The notes beneath the pieces were generated by a model, which searched no databases, had not been told where the DNA came from, and saw only the letters and a list, made by a program, of their open reading frames with translations. This document shows, one piece after another, positions 1 through 8,952 of a stretch of DNA of 64,000 nucleotides. Source of the DNA: a marine actinobacterium PHSC20C1 (lineage in GTDB: Bacteria > Actinomycetota > Actinomycetes > Actinomycetales > Microbacteriaceae). The number at the start of each line of letters is the position of its first letter. Positions within the stretch are counted from its first letter, which is position 1. The stretch covers positions 2,469,207 to 2,533,206 of the forward strand of contig CH672415.1 in the NCBI GenBank assembly GCA_000153145.1, read 5' to 3'. A program made the translations under genes and the position numbers.

Positions 1-578
1 GCGAAGCGGTCTCCGACGTACAGCGCCTCGGTCGGTGAGACTCCAAAGAGCTCGTACGCGTGGTGGAAGATGCGGGGGTCGGGCTTCGCATAGCCGAAAT
101 CACCGCTGGCAATGAGATGTTCTATACGGTTTGTCAGGCCTACAGCGCTGACTTTTGCGGTTTGGAAGTCGAGCTCGCCATTTGTAATGATCCCGATGCG
201 AATGGCGGGGGAGTGGGCATCCAGCGAATCGAGGCAGGCCAGGGCATCATCGTGCAGATGCCAGGCGGCGCGGTAGGCCTCGAAGTAGGTGTTGAACCAG
301 TGTGTGGCTTCGGCGTCGGTCAGCGTCACGTTGTACGGTTCGAGGAAGCCGCGGGCGCGTGCCTGCCTTTGGCCTTCGAAGTCGAGCTCACCGCTCAAAT
401 AGCGGTGATAGTGCAGTTCTTCTAGTGCCGTCCAGCGGGCGCTCTCGGTGGTGTCGTCGGAGGCTTCGGCGATAGCTTGGCCGAGGGTGCGGCGGTAGCC
501 ACGAATGCCGAGATCAACGGCGGCTCGGTGCGCAAAAAGGGTGTCGTCGAGGTCAAACAGCGCGACGCGGATGCTCAT
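1..578 (-). CDS. HAD-family hydrolase (C-terminus cut by window edge)
   Basis: The start and about 192 codons are present; the C-terminus lies beyond base 1. Haloacid-dehalogenase superfamily phosphatases transfer phosphate through an aspartate in motif I. Here motif I is DLDDTLF at residues 9-15. Motif II is the ITNG stretch (coded near base 190). Motif III is the lysine of GYAKPDPRIF (near base 80-100). The start of motif IV, LYVGDRF, is at the cut edge. The ATG at 578-576 follows the GNAT gene by 19 bases on the same strand, so the two are probably co-transcribed with trpS. The cap region between motifs I and II suggests a subfamily I, YjjG- or phosphoglycolate-phosphatase-like enzyme. The substrate cannot be told from sequence. 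Confidence 0.85.
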   Translation of the reverse strand, partial: MSIRVALFDLDDTLFAHRAAVDLGIRGYRRTLGQAIAEASDDTTESARWTALEELHYHRYLSGELDFEGQRQARARGFLEPYNVTLTDAEATHWFNTYFEAYRAAWHLHDDALACLDSLDAHSPAIRIGIITNGELDFQTAKVSAVGLTNRIEHLIASGDFGYAKPDPRIFHHAYELFGVSPTEALYVGDRF

Positions 579-597
579 ACTGCCAACTTGCTCGGTG

Positions 598-1163
598 CTA
601 GACGGGCCAAGGTTGACCGGATTCGACCTCATAGGTGGGGTTTTCATCCGGTGCGGTGAGCGTTGCCCACCACGATGGCGGATGCGTGCCGCCGCGGTAT
701 TCGCTCGAGGCGGGCTCGATGCCGGTGTAGATGAAGCCGAGGCTTTTCGCGATGGCGGCGGAGGCTTTGTTGCCCACGAGGGCTTCCCACCGCACTTCGG
801 GGCGACCGGTGGAGAACACCCAGCGGCAGACCTCGGCGACAGCTTCTTTCATGAAGCCTTTACCGCGGTGGGGTTCACCCATCCAGTAGCCGATGGTGTC
901 GTTGTAGAGGCGAAAGCTGATGACGCCGAGCAGTTCAGGCTTGCCAGTTTCGCGGATTGCCCAGGTGTATTCGTCGTCGTCTTCCCACCACTGCGGCACC
1001 AGGTTGTTGATGAAGAATTCGGCATCCGACTTCGCGTACGGCCACGGGATCGTGAGGGTGTGCTCAAAGATCGGGTCTTGGCAGTATGCGGTCATGAGCT
1101 CAGCATCGTAACCGGTGAGGGCATCGAGAGTGAGGCGTTCGCTTGTGAGAGTAAAAGTTTGCA

Positions 1164-1164
<1 letters not shown>
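598..1164 (-). CDS. GNAT-family N-acetyltransferase (RimJ/RimL-like)
   Basis: The 188-residue protein has the layout of the RimJ/RimL-type GNAT group, which transfers acetyl from acetyl-CoA to an amine, often a protein N-terminus. It begins with the usual 'TSERLTLDAL' beta strand. The acetyl-CoA-binding loop is MGEPHRGKGFMKEA (R/Q-x-x-G-x-G/A type) near residues 95-108. It is followed by the 'ALVGNKASAAIAKSLGF' helix that marks this group. Its ATG shares one base with the trpS stop (TAATG on the minus strand), so translation is probably coupled to trpS. The acetylated target is unknown. Confidence 0.88.
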
Positions 1165-2177
<1,013 letters not shown>

Positions 2178-2186
2178 CTAATTCTT

Positions 2187-3047
2187 TCAGATGGAATAGT
2201 CAACAACGACGGGAGCGTGATCGCTCCAGCGCTCATCCCAGGCGCCGGCCTTATCGATGCGGTAATCCGCAACGGAGGCCGCAAGCGCGGGGGTGGCGAC
2301 GTGGTAGTCGATACGCCAACCAGTGTCGGTGTCGAAAGCTTGGCCGCGTTGCGACCACCAGGTGTACGGGCCGTCGATTTCGCCAGCGAACTGCCGCCCG
2401 ACGTCAACCCAGCCGAGCCCGGGACCAGTCGTGCCGTCAACGCACTCGACGGTCTCGCCGTTAGCCCCAAAGATGCGGTCGAAGTAGGCGCGCTCTTCGA
2501 GCAGGAAGCCGGCCTTCTTGCGGTTTCCGCGCCAGTTCTTGATATCGAGCTCGCGGTGGCCAACGTTGAGGTCGCCGACGATGAGGGCGTGGTCGCTGTG
2601 AGCGGCAAGTTCGGGCAGGCGCACGAGCATGGCCTCGAGGAATTTGTACTTCTCGACCTGCTTAGGGGTATCAACAACCCCAGAGTGAACGTAGGTGCTC
2701 ACAACGGTGACGGTCTTGCCATCCACGTCGAAGTCGGCTTTGAGCCAACGCCCGGCGCTATCAAAATCGTCAGCACCGAGCGCAACGCGGTGAGCAACGG
2801 GAGCGGATGCCGCAGATCCCTTGCGCGAGGCCAGCGCGACCCCTGCGCGGCCCTTTGCCGTCGCAGCATCGTGCAGGATGTTCCAGCCATCGCCGAGCAG
2901 CCCTTCGATGTCGGCGTCGGCGGCACGAACCTCTTGCAGAGCCAGAATGTCGATGTCACGGGCATCCAACCAGTCGCCCATGCCCTTGCGGTAAGCGGCG
3001 CGAACACCATTGACGTTGACGGATGCGATGCGAAGACGTGTTGCCAT
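2187..3047 (-). CDS. xth: exodeoxyribonuclease III (AP endonuclease)
   Basis: Exonuclease III cuts DNA 5' of abasic sites and removes damaged 3' ends in base-excision repair. The 286-residue protein carries the family motifs: NVNGVRA from residue 11, the metal-binding Glu39 in LQEV, TYVHSG near 118-123, Asp159 and Asn161 in GDLNVGH, and the catalytic His277 in the terminal SDHAPVVVDYSI. Length is normal. Upstream of the ATG there is no Shine-Dalgarno at a useful distance. Instead TAGTCT lies six bases before the ATG, as expected for a leaderless mRNA. Confidence 0.96.
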   Translation of the reverse strand: MATRLRIASVNVNGVRAAYRKGMGDWLDARDIDILALQEVRAADADIEGLLGDGWNILHDAATAKGRAGVALASRKGSAASAPVAHRVALGADDFDSAGRWLKADFDVDGKTVTVVSTYVHSGVVDTPKQVEKYKFLEAMLVRLPELAAHSDHALIVGDLNVGHRELDIKNWRGNRKKAGFLLEERAYFDRIFGANGETVECVDGTTGPGLGWVDVGRQFAGEIDGPYTWWSQRGQAFDTDTGWRIDYHVATPALAASVADYRIDKAGAWDERWSDHAPVVVDYSI

Positions 3048-3053
3048 GCCTCA

Positions 3054-3059
3054 AGACTA
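3054..3059 (-). promoter_or_regulatory. putative -10 box of xth (leaderless)
   Basis: TAGTCT on the minus strand fits the actinobacterial TANNNT -10 consensus. It is separated from the xth ATG by six bases, so the transcript would begin at or next to the start codon. No clear -35 is seen. Confidence 0.45.
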
Positions 3060-3107
3060 TCGAGCGCCACTGACCGTGCGGTGACCGAACTTACCGATTA
3101 GTGAGCC

Positions 3108-4175
3108 CTACTTCTTGCTGTTGCGTTTCATCATCCGCTTGAACGTGCGTTTGAATCTATTCTCGTTCGCTTGCTCGCGCTCGCGCTCGCGCGTGGCTGT
3201 GGCAGCCTCCTCGGCAGCGTGCGTCTCGTCCGTTGTCTTCGTCGCCTTCACTGCTCGCGGTGCATCCGGGTGGCGCTTCTCTCCGCTGATGTCGAGCTCG
3301 GCGTCGTCGGCGCCGACGGCGATCCAGGCCGAACCGATGAGAATGATTTGGCAGATCAGGTTGAACCAGATCAGCAGACCGATGATCACGGCAAACGACG
3401 CGAGTAGCGGGTTTCGGGTCGCACCCTCGAGCAGGAAGCTTCCACTGAATTTGAGGGCGCCAAGCAGGAGCGCGGCAATGATCGTGCCCTGGGCGAGCAT
3501 CCGGAAAGGAATCTTGATGCCCGACACGACACGGTAAAAGACGCCGAGAGTCGCGGTGTCGAGAATCAATACGATAACGAATGCCACTATCTGGGTGGCG
3601 ACGCGTGCCGCCGCGGAATCTTCATTAATGGAGACCAGATCGAGAATCCAACTCAGCGCGGCCGTACTTGCGACTGACAGCACCGCAGAAATCAGGACGG
3701 CGAGACCGAACCCGATCGCGAGCCCAACGTCCCGCAGCTTCAGGAGCAAAAAGTTGGTTTCGGCGGCTTCAAGTCCGAACATTGACCGCACAGCATCGCG
3801 GCCGGAAGCAATCCAGCCCAGGGCGGTGAAGAAAAGCCCGAAGGCCGCGATAACACCTGTAATACCGAGCACACTGGAATCTGCAAGTGTCTCTCGCGTG
3901 ATGGCACCGTTGCCGCTTCCGTCGCCAATGAGTCCGGGGATGTTGGCAGAGATGAAGTTGTAGACGGCATTGAGGAGCACTGGGTTTCCCTGCACAATCA
4001 CCCCAGCAACGGCGAAGCCAACCCAGATTGCGGCGAAAACCGCGAAAATTCCTTGGTACGAGAGTCCCGCAGAAAGCAAGGGACCGAGGTTTTCCGCGTA
4101 ATGCCGAAACACCCGAACCACCCGCAGTTCGAGCACCCAGGCGATCGCTGGCTTCAGTCGTTGTGCAAGCTTCAT
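3108..4175 (-). CDS. YihY/BrkB-family inner-membrane protein
   Basis: The 355-residue multi-pass membrane protein matches the UPF0761/BrkB/YihY layout. It has an N-terminal segment with AENLGPLLSAGLSYQGIFAVFAAIWVGFAVAG (split here by the first membrane helix), about six hydrophobic segments up to residue 290, and a charged cytoplasmic tail. The tail (about residues 295-355) is rich in Arg, Lys and Glu and ends RMMKRNSKK. The family is often mislabelled ribonuclease BN; its biochemical role is unsettled. It is divergent from ptsI with only 54 bases between the start codons. No Shine-Dalgarno is near the ATG, and a TATCGT box six bases upstream suggests leaderless expression. Confidence 0.9.
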   Translation of the reverse strand: MKLAQRLKPAIAWVLELRVVRVFRHYAENLGPLLSAGLSYQGIFAVFAAIWVGFAVAGVIVQGNPVLLNAVYNFISANIPGLIGDGSGNGAITRETLADSSVLGITGVIAAFGLFFTALGWIASGRDAVRSMFGLEAAETNFLLLKLRDVGLAIGFGLAVLISAVLSVASTAALSWILDLVSINEDSAAARVATQIVAFVIVLILDTATLGVFYRVVSGIKIPFRMLAQGTIIAALLLGALKFSGSFLLEGATRNPLLASFAVIIGLLIWFNLICQIILIGSAWIAVGADDAELDISGEKRHPDAPRAVKATKTTDETHAAEEAATATREREREQANENRFKRTFKRMMKRNSKK

Positions 4176-4181
4176 GCCATA

Positions 4182-4187
4182 ACGATA
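4182..4187 (-). promoter_or_regulatory. putative -10 box of the BrkB gene (leaderless)
   Basis: TATCGT on the minus strand fits TANNNT and lies six bases before the ATG. The divergent ptsI promoter must share this 54-base gap, so the two promoters probably overlap. Confidence 0.45.
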
Positions 4188-4229
4188 GCTAGGCTATGTG
4201 TGCGTAATGCATACGAAGGGGTACATCAC

Positions 4230-5876
4230 ATGGAGCTTCAGGGTGTTGGAGTCGGACGATCGGTTGCCATTGGAAAGGTCGTGCGTATGCCCGACCCGCT
4301 TCCGGAGCCGAAGGATGCACGCCACTCGGGCGATGCCGCACCAGAGAAAGCCGCCGCAGCTTCAGCGCTAACCTTTGTTGCCGCTGACCTGCGCGAGCGA
4401 GCCGCGAAAGCGGATGCTGAAGCTAACGAAGTGCTCACTGCTACAGCGCTCATGGCTGAAGACCCCTCCATTCTCGATAGCGTCAACGAGATTATTGATG
4501 GCGGCAAAACCGCTGAACGCGCCGTGTTCGAAGCGTTCGGCCAGTTCCGCGAAATGCTGATTTCGCTTGGCGGCATGATGGCTGAGCGTGCAACAGACCT
4601 CAGCGATGTTAGCCAACGTGTTGTTGCTCGCCTTCGTGGTGTCGAAGCACCCGGTGTTCCGCAGCGCGAGGAGCCGTTCGTTCTGGTCGCTGATGATCTC
4701 GCTCCGGCAGACACCGCCCTCCTCGAACTCGACAAGGTGCTCGCCCTCGTCACTCGCCAGGGTGGCCCAACAAGCCACACCGCGATTCTTGCCCGCTCAA
4801 AGGCGATTCCCGCAATCATGGGCGTTGCAGAAGCGTTGGATCTTGCTGAGGGCACACTCGTTATTGTGGATGCCGGTGCCGGCACCATTACGACAGAGCC
4901 GACCGAAGCCCAGCAATCCGCCGCAGAAGCTCGCCTTGAGGAACTCGCCGCCGCGGCGAATGCTCCCATTACCGATGGTGAACTTGCCGATGGCACACTC
5001 GTGCCGTTGCTCGCCAACCTCGGCACGCCATCCGAAGCAGCCCAGGCGGTAAAGCTGGGAGCTGAAGGCGTTGGGCTCTTTCGCACCGAGCTGATGTTCC
5101 TTGATGCAAAGACGGCGCCGACTGTTGAAGAGCAAACCATTGAGTACACCGAAATGCTTTCGCACTTTCCCGGTAAGAAAGTTGTCGTTCGCACCCTCGA
5201 TGCTGGCGCAGACAAACCGCTGAGCTTTATGGACATGGGCGAAGAGGTAAATCCTGCGCTCGGTCAGCGCGGGCTTCGCGCACTGCGTGTCAATGAGGAC
5301 ATCCTCCGTACCCAGCTCATCGCCCTCGTCAACGCTCAGAATGCGACGGATGCAGACCTCTGGGTGATGGCACCCATGGTGACGGATGCCGAAGAGACCG
5401 AATACTTCGTCGCCCTTGGTCGCGAACTCGGCCTCAACACCGTCGGAGTCATGGCAGAGGTACCCTCACTCGCTGTGCTCGCCGACCAGATCGCCGAACG
5501 CAGTGACTTCGTCTCCATCGGCTCCAACGACCTCACCCAGTACACTCTGGCTGCGGATCGGATGCTCGGCTCGTTGGCGCAGTTCCAGGACCCGTGGCAT
5601 CCAGCAGTTCTTCGACTCGTGAAGATGTTGTGCGACGCGGGTGCTGCCGCCGGAAAGCCCGTCGGGGTGTGCGGCGAAGCTGCTGCCGACCCGCAGCTGG
5701 CCGTTGTGCTTGTTGGCTTGGGGGTTACGAGTCTCTCAATGACACCTCAAGCGCTTGCGGATGTTCGTGCAGAGCTGCGGACGGTAACGCTCGAGCAGGC
5801 TCAGACCCGCGCCGCTGCGGCCATTAACGCAACGACCGGTCCAACGGCCCGCGAGGCTGCCGCACACGCTGGCTAG
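4230..5876 (+). CDS. ptsI: PTS enzyme I (phosphoenolpyruvate-protein phosphotransferase)
   Basis: Enzyme I takes phosphate from phosphoenolpyruvate and passes it to HPr for all PTS sugars. The chosen ATG at 4230 is preceded by GAAGGGG nine bases upstream and gives MELQGVGVGRSVAIGKV, the normal EI beginning. An in-frame extension upstream would run into the divergent BrkB gene. At 548 residues it is slightly shorter than E. coli EI (575). The phospho-acceptor His183 sits in GGPTSHTAILAR. The PEP-domain signature SIGSNDLTQYT and Cys481 in VCGEAAADP are intact. No HPr gene is adjacent. The EIIA/EIIB pair near 27 kb is a potential downstream partner. Confidence 0.96.
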   Translation: MELQGVGVGRSVAIGKVVRMPDPLPEPKDARHSGDAAPEKAAAASALTFVAADLRERAAKADAEANEVLTATALMAEDPSILDSVNEIIDGGKTAERAVFEAFGQFREMLISLGGMMAERATDLSDVSQRVVARLRGVEAPGVPQREEPFVLVADDLAPADTALLELDKVLALVTRQGGPTSHTAILARSKAIPAIMGVAEALDLAEGTLVIVDAGAGTITTEPTEAQQSAAEARLEELAAAANAPITDGELADGTLVPLLANLGTPSEAAQAVKLGAEGVGLFRTELMFLDAKTAPTVEEQTIEYTEMLSHFPGKKVVVRTLDAGADKPLSFMDMGEEVNPALGQRGLRALRVNEDILRTQLIALVNAQNATDADLWVMAPMVTDAEETEYFVALGRELGLNTVGVMAEVPSLAVLADQIAERSDFVSIGSNDLTQYTLAADRMLGSLAQFQDPWHPAVLRLVKMLCDAGAAAGKPVGVCGEAAADPQLAVVLVGLGVTSLSMTPQALADVRAELRTVTLEQAQTRAAAAINATTGPTAREAAAHAG

Positions 5877-5880
5877 CAGG

Positions 5881-5907
5881 ATTCAGGGTTCGACTCCGAA
5901 TCTGAAT
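5881..5907 (+). terminator. hairpin after ptsI, possible terminator
   Basis: ATTCAG pairs with CTGAAT, and TTCG pairs with CGAA inside it (one bulge and a G-U pair), around the loop ACTC. It begins four bases after the ptsI stop. The following bases are TCTTCGCC, so the U-tract is poor. It is a terminator candidate only. Confidence 0.4.
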
Positions 5908-6331
5908 TCTTCGCCGTAGAACACCTATTGGCTTTTATCATTCGTCTGGCCCTCGTGGGATCGAGCCGTTCGCAGACTTTTGTGACTCTGACGACCGGTC
6001 GCTAAGCCAAATTGGTCCAGCAAAAGTGAGGATATTTGCTCTTTTCAGGATGGTCTTGAGTTCGGGCGAAGCGCCCTCGTTCCCTCTCTGCTCCCGCAGC
6101 GCCGGTAGACGCCTAGAGCGATTGTGTGGTCTACCGCGCGGCTGACTTCCGCGGAAACACCAGCATTTTACCCGACTCGGCGGCTTCGCTCGATGAGCTA
6201 GTCGGTTCGGCTGAGCTCGGGGGAGCGCATGAGTGTCGTGCTGATCGAGAGCCCTGTGAGTGTCTTCATGTGGTCTAGATAGCGCCCCAGTGCTGAGCGT
6301 AAGCAGATAACGTGAGAATTACTAATTGTTG

Positions 6332-6373
6332 GGAACATTAGGGACAGAACGATCCGTTCCCCCCAATTGGGGG
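6332..6373. promoter_or_regulatory. palindrome cluster with ECF-like promoter elements
   Basis: GGAAC at 6332-6336 and CGTT at 6355-6358 resemble ECF-sigma -35/-10 elements, but the 18-base spacing is longer than the usual 16-17. GAACG-ATC-CGTTC (6347-6359) is a perfect inverted repeat. CCCCCAATTGGGGG (6360-6373) follows directly and is also perfect. This could be an autoregulated promoter or a repressor site for the sigma factor gene. Function is inferred from position only. Confidence 0.35.
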
Positions 6374-6428
6374 CACAAGACTGAAATAGTTTTGGATAGT
6401 CTGCGTCATAACAATCGAGTTTCCTTGT

Positions 6429-6485
6429 CTCTCTGAATATGAAGGTTGTTTTGGTTACATCCTTCATTCCAAGGGAAACAGAGAG
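6429..6485 (+). promoter_or_regulatory. two-step hairpin in the leader of the sigma-factor gene
   Basis: CTCTCTG (6429-6435) pairs with CAGAGAG (6479-6485). Nested inside, ATGAAGG (6439-6445) pairs with CCTTCAT (6461-6467). The inner stem contains an upstream ATG that is in frame with the sigma gene. The better start at 6508 lies just after the structure, so the hairpin may be part of the mRNA leader. Confidence 0.35.
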
Positions 6486-6507
6486 GCCCGGGAAATGGAT
6501 CAGGGGG

Positions 6508-8124
6508 ATGGGCGGAATCGTGGCTTCGAAGCTAACCACTTCGGACGAGCAGTTGCTGGCACAAGCGCGTACGGGGGTACAAAACGCTTTCGCCGAGCTC
6601 TGGAGTCGCCACTACCGCTCGGGTATATGTGTTGCCCGTCAGTACACGTCGATAGACGCGGACGATCTCGTGTCTGAGGCATTCGCGCGCATTTACCAGC
6701 GTGTGCTGGCGGGCGGCGGCCCCCAAGGAGCCTTTCGCCCCTACCTGTACACGACCATCCGCAACCTCGCTTCAACGTGGGGCGCTGCCTCGCGTGAGGT
6801 GCAAGTGGATGAGATCGCGGACTTTGAAGACCCGAGCACGATCGACGACCCTGTTGCGGTCGCGCTCGATCGCACTCTCACCGCTCAAGCTTTTCGTGAA
6901 TTGCCCGAACGCTGGCAGTCAGTTCTTTGGTACACCGAAGTTGAAGGGATGGATCCTCACGAGGTCGCACCCATCCTCGGGATGAGCGCTAACAGCGTTG
7001 CGGCACTGTCGTATCGTGCGCGTGAAGGCTTACGCAAAGCGTGGCTTCAGGCTCATATCAACGACGCCACGGCATCCGGAGAGTGCCAATGGGCGATGTC
7101 AAAGGTTGGCGACCACGCACGCCGGAGTCTCAGCGAACGAGACTCTCGACGCATTGAGGCGCACCTCGAATCATGCACTCGCTGCGCGATCGTGTGTGAA
7201 GAAGTCGATGAAGTTGGTTCACGCCTAGCGCTCGTGATGATCCCGCTGCTGTTGGGTGGAGCTGCTGGTGGTAGCTTCCTGAGCGCGTTCGCCCAGAATG
7301 GTGCGGCCTCGCTCACGGCAGCCGCCGCACCGGCAATGCCGGCCGCGGTGATGGGTGGGGTGCAGTTTGCCGGTGCCGGTGCCGGTGCCGGTGCTGGTGC
7401 CGGTGCTGGTGCTGGGGTGGCGGCCGGTACTGCCGGAGCCGGAGCGTTGCCTGTCGTGATTGCGGGATCCCTCGCGGCGGTCGTTGCGCTGAGCGGTTCG
7501 CTGGTCGCTCTTGGCCCCCACGCGTCGCCCTCAGGGGGCGCTACGACAGCGAGCGAGTCTCAGAATGGGCAGTCAACAACAAGCGATGTTGAGCCTGGCG
7601 TCGACGACAACCTCGGTGGCGGAAGGTCGGATGCTTCGAACATTTCTATTCCCACCGTTCCGGGTGCTGATCTGGCAGATTCTGGGGATGCCGACGCTGG
7701 TCTGAGTGGTGGGGCTGTTGGTGGCTTGGTCGATTCGCTCGTCGGGACCATTACAGGGGGAGCGCCACCCGAGGGGCATACGGCACCAGGCGGTGTCGTC
7801 GGCGCAGACGTCGACCTAAACCTCGTGGGAACGGCAACCCCCGGTGCCCATCTCTCACTGCAGGGCGCTGGCCTCGTCTACGCCACAACGACCGTCTCGA
7901 GCGATGGCACGTTTGTTCTCAACGTCACCGGGGTTCCGGGAGGACTATCATCACTCGATCTTGTGCAAACAATTGACCGTGACTACCTCGCTGGGCTCGT
8001 AGACAGCGGTGGCCTCCTTGGCGGTCTACTCGGCGCTCTAGACGGCCTCATTAACGACCTCATCCAGCCGCTCTCTCTGTCGAGCGGAACCAATCAGGGC
8101 ATTAACATCCGCTTGCTGAACTAA
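6508..8124 (+). CDS. ECF-type sigma factor fused to anti-sigma zinc finger, membrane and exterior domains
   Basis: The start is set at ATG 6508, which has CAGGGGG just before it; a GTG at 6520 is an alternative, and an in-frame ATG at 6439 lies inside a hairpin. The 538-residue protein begins with sigma region 2 (about residues 25-95, including YTSIDADDLVSEAFARIYQRV). Region 4 covers about 145-200 (FRELPERWQSVLW, then an HTH with GMSANSVAALSYRAREGLRKAW). A zinc-binding H219-x3-C223-x2-C226 as in zf-HC2 anti-sigma domains follows. Next come a hydrophobic segment (about 241-263), a (Gly-Ala)7 stretch (288-302), a second hydrophobic segment (about 314-335), a Ser/Thr/Gly-rich linker and a C-terminal Ig-like domain (about 430-485; ATPGAHLSLQGAG then TTVSSDGTFVLNV). 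Such fusions are known in actinobacterial ECF groups. It probably works as a membrane-tethered sigma factor released on a signal. Confidence 0.85.
   Translation: MGGIVASKLTTSDEQLLAQARTGVQNAFAELWSRHYRSGICVARQYTSIDADDLVSEAFARIYQRVLAGGGPQGAFRPYLYTTIRNLASTWGAASREVQVDEIADFEDPSTIDDPVAVALDRTLTAQAFRELPERWQSVLWYTEVEGMDPHEVAPILGMSANSVAALSYRAREGLRKAWLQAHINDATASGECQWAMSKVGDHARRSLSERDSRRIEAHLESCTRCAIVCEEVDEVGSRLALVMIPLLLGGAAGGSFLSAFAQNGAASLTAAAAPAMPAAVMGGVQFAGAGAGAGAGAGAGAGVAAGTAGAGALPVVIAGSLAAVVALSGSLVALGPHASPSGGATTASESQNGQSTTSDVEPGVDDNLGGGRSDASNISIPTVPGADLADSGDADAGLSGGAVGGLVDSLVGTITGGAPPEGHTAPGGVVGADVDLNLVGTATPGAHLSLQGAGLVYATTTVSSDGTFVLNVTGVPGGLSSLDLVQTIDRDYLAGLVDSGGLLGGLLGALDGLINDLIQPLSLSSGTNQGINIRLLN
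7369..7410 (+). repeat. seven tandem GCYGGT hexamers inside the sigma gene
   Basis: Seven consecutive six-base units, GCCGGT or GCTGGT, code for an alternating Ala-Gly run between the two hydrophobic segments. Gain or loss of units would keep the frame and change only linker length. Confidence 0.9.
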
Positions 8125-8133
8125 GCGACCAAA

Positions 8134-8171
8134 ATCGGCCCTGTCGCTACCGAGGTAGTGACAGGGCCGAT
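8134..8171. terminator. bidirectional terminator between the sigma gene and sdhB
   Basis: ATCGGCCCTGTC (8134-8145) pairs perfectly with GACAGGGCCGAT (8160-8171), and CTAC/GTAG extends the stem. Read toward the end of the sdh operon (minus strand) the hairpin is followed by TTTT. On the plus strand it lies 10 bases after the sigma-factor stop. Confidence 0.85.
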
Positions 8172-8193
8172 CTAATCAGCTGGGAAGTAGCTG

Positions 8194-8952
8194 CTACGGC
8201 TTTCCCTTGAGGATTGCCTGCTTGACTTCGGCAATTGCCTGCGTGACCTGGATGCCGCGGGGGCAGGCATCGGTGCAGTTGAAGGTGGTGCGGCAACGCC
8301 ACACACCCTCTTTGTCGTTGAGGATGTCGAGGCGAACCTGCGACCCCTCATCGCGCGAATCGAAAATGAAGCGGTGCGCGTTCACGATGGCGGCAGGACC
8401 GAAGTACTGACCGTCAGTCCAGAACACGGGGCAGCTCGATGTGCACGCGGCACACAGAATGCACTTGGTGGTGTCGTCGAAACGTGCGCGCTCCACGGGG
8501 CTCTGCTTACGCTCTTTGCCGCCCTTAGTGGCGCCAGCCATCAGGAACGGGTTGATCTCCTTGTAAGAGTCGAAGAACGGCTCCATGTCGACGATCAGGT
8601 CCTTCTCCAGCGGGAGACCCTTGATGGCCTCAACATAGATCGGCTTCGTGATGTCGAGATCCTTGATCAGGGTTTTGCAGGCGAGGCGGTTGCGGCCGTT
8701 GATGCGCATCGCATCTGAACCACAAATACCGTGCGCGCACGAACGACGGAAGGTCAACGACCCGTCCATCTCCCACTTGATTTTGTGCAGGGCGTCGAGA
8801 ACACGGTCGGTCTCGTACAGCTCTACATCGAAGTCTTCCCAACGCGGCTCGTCATCAACATCCGGGTCGAAACGACGGATGATGAGCGTGGCAGTAAAGG
8901 TCGGGATGACCTCTGGTGCGGCAGGCTTCTTGTCAGCGATGGCAGTGCTCAT
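8194..8952 (-). CDS. sdhB: succinate dehydrogenase iron-sulfur subunit
   Basis: SdhB carries electrons from the flavin of SdhA to quinone through three Fe-S clusters on the inner face of the membrane. Start: the ATG at 8952 shares one base with the sdhA stop (TAATG) and gives MSTAIADKK; a longer in-frame start would overlap sdhA by 51 bases. The 252-residue protein has the [2Fe-2S] ligands C72, C77, the Asp of CGSD and C92. Ferredoxin-type C164-x2-C167-x2-C170-x3-C174 follows, then C220, C226 and C230. It is last in sdhCDAB and is followed by a strong terminator. Confidence 0.97.
   Translation of the reverse strand: MSTAIADKKPAAPEVIPTFTATLIIRRFDPDVDDEPRWEDFDVELYETDRVLDALHKIKWEMDGSLTFRRSCAHGICGSDAMRINGRNRLACKTLIKDLDITKPIYVEAIKGLPLEKDLIVDMEPFFDSYKEINPFLMAGATKGGKERKQSPVERARFDDTTKCILCAACTSSCPVFWTDGQYFGPAAIVNAHRFIFDSRDEGSQVRLDILNDKEGVWRCRTTFNCTDACPRGIQVTQAIAEVKQAILKGKP

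Larger units (their letters stand above)
5908..6507. other. 600-base non-coding region upstream of the sigma-factor gene
   Basis: No ORF here has plausible coding features, and no RNA gene is recognised. The region holds a short GGGCG/CGCCC hairpin at 6064-6076. It also holds a cluster of palindromes at 6332-6373 and a two-part hairpin at 6429-6485 just before the sigma gene. The stretch 6300-6450 is more AT-rich than its surroundings, consistent with a regulatory region. Confidence 0.6.

Noticed and set aside
2217..3101. Long open frame on the plus strand opposite xth (294 codons)
   Set aside because: It has no domain or ribosome site, and xth has all its catalytic motifs.
4238..5236. Long open frame on the minus strand opposite ptsI (332 codons)
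   Set aside because: It is Ser/Arg-rich without motifs and lies wholly inside ptsI.
5885..5900. GGTTCGACTCC, resembling a tRNA T-loop after ptsI
   Set aside because: No T-stem, acceptor stem or anticodon arm can be folded around it. It is part of the ptsI hairpin.
6198..6539. 113-codon frame on the minus strand before the sigma gene
   Set aside because: It overlaps the sigma start and several palindromes, has no ribosome site, and shows no family features.
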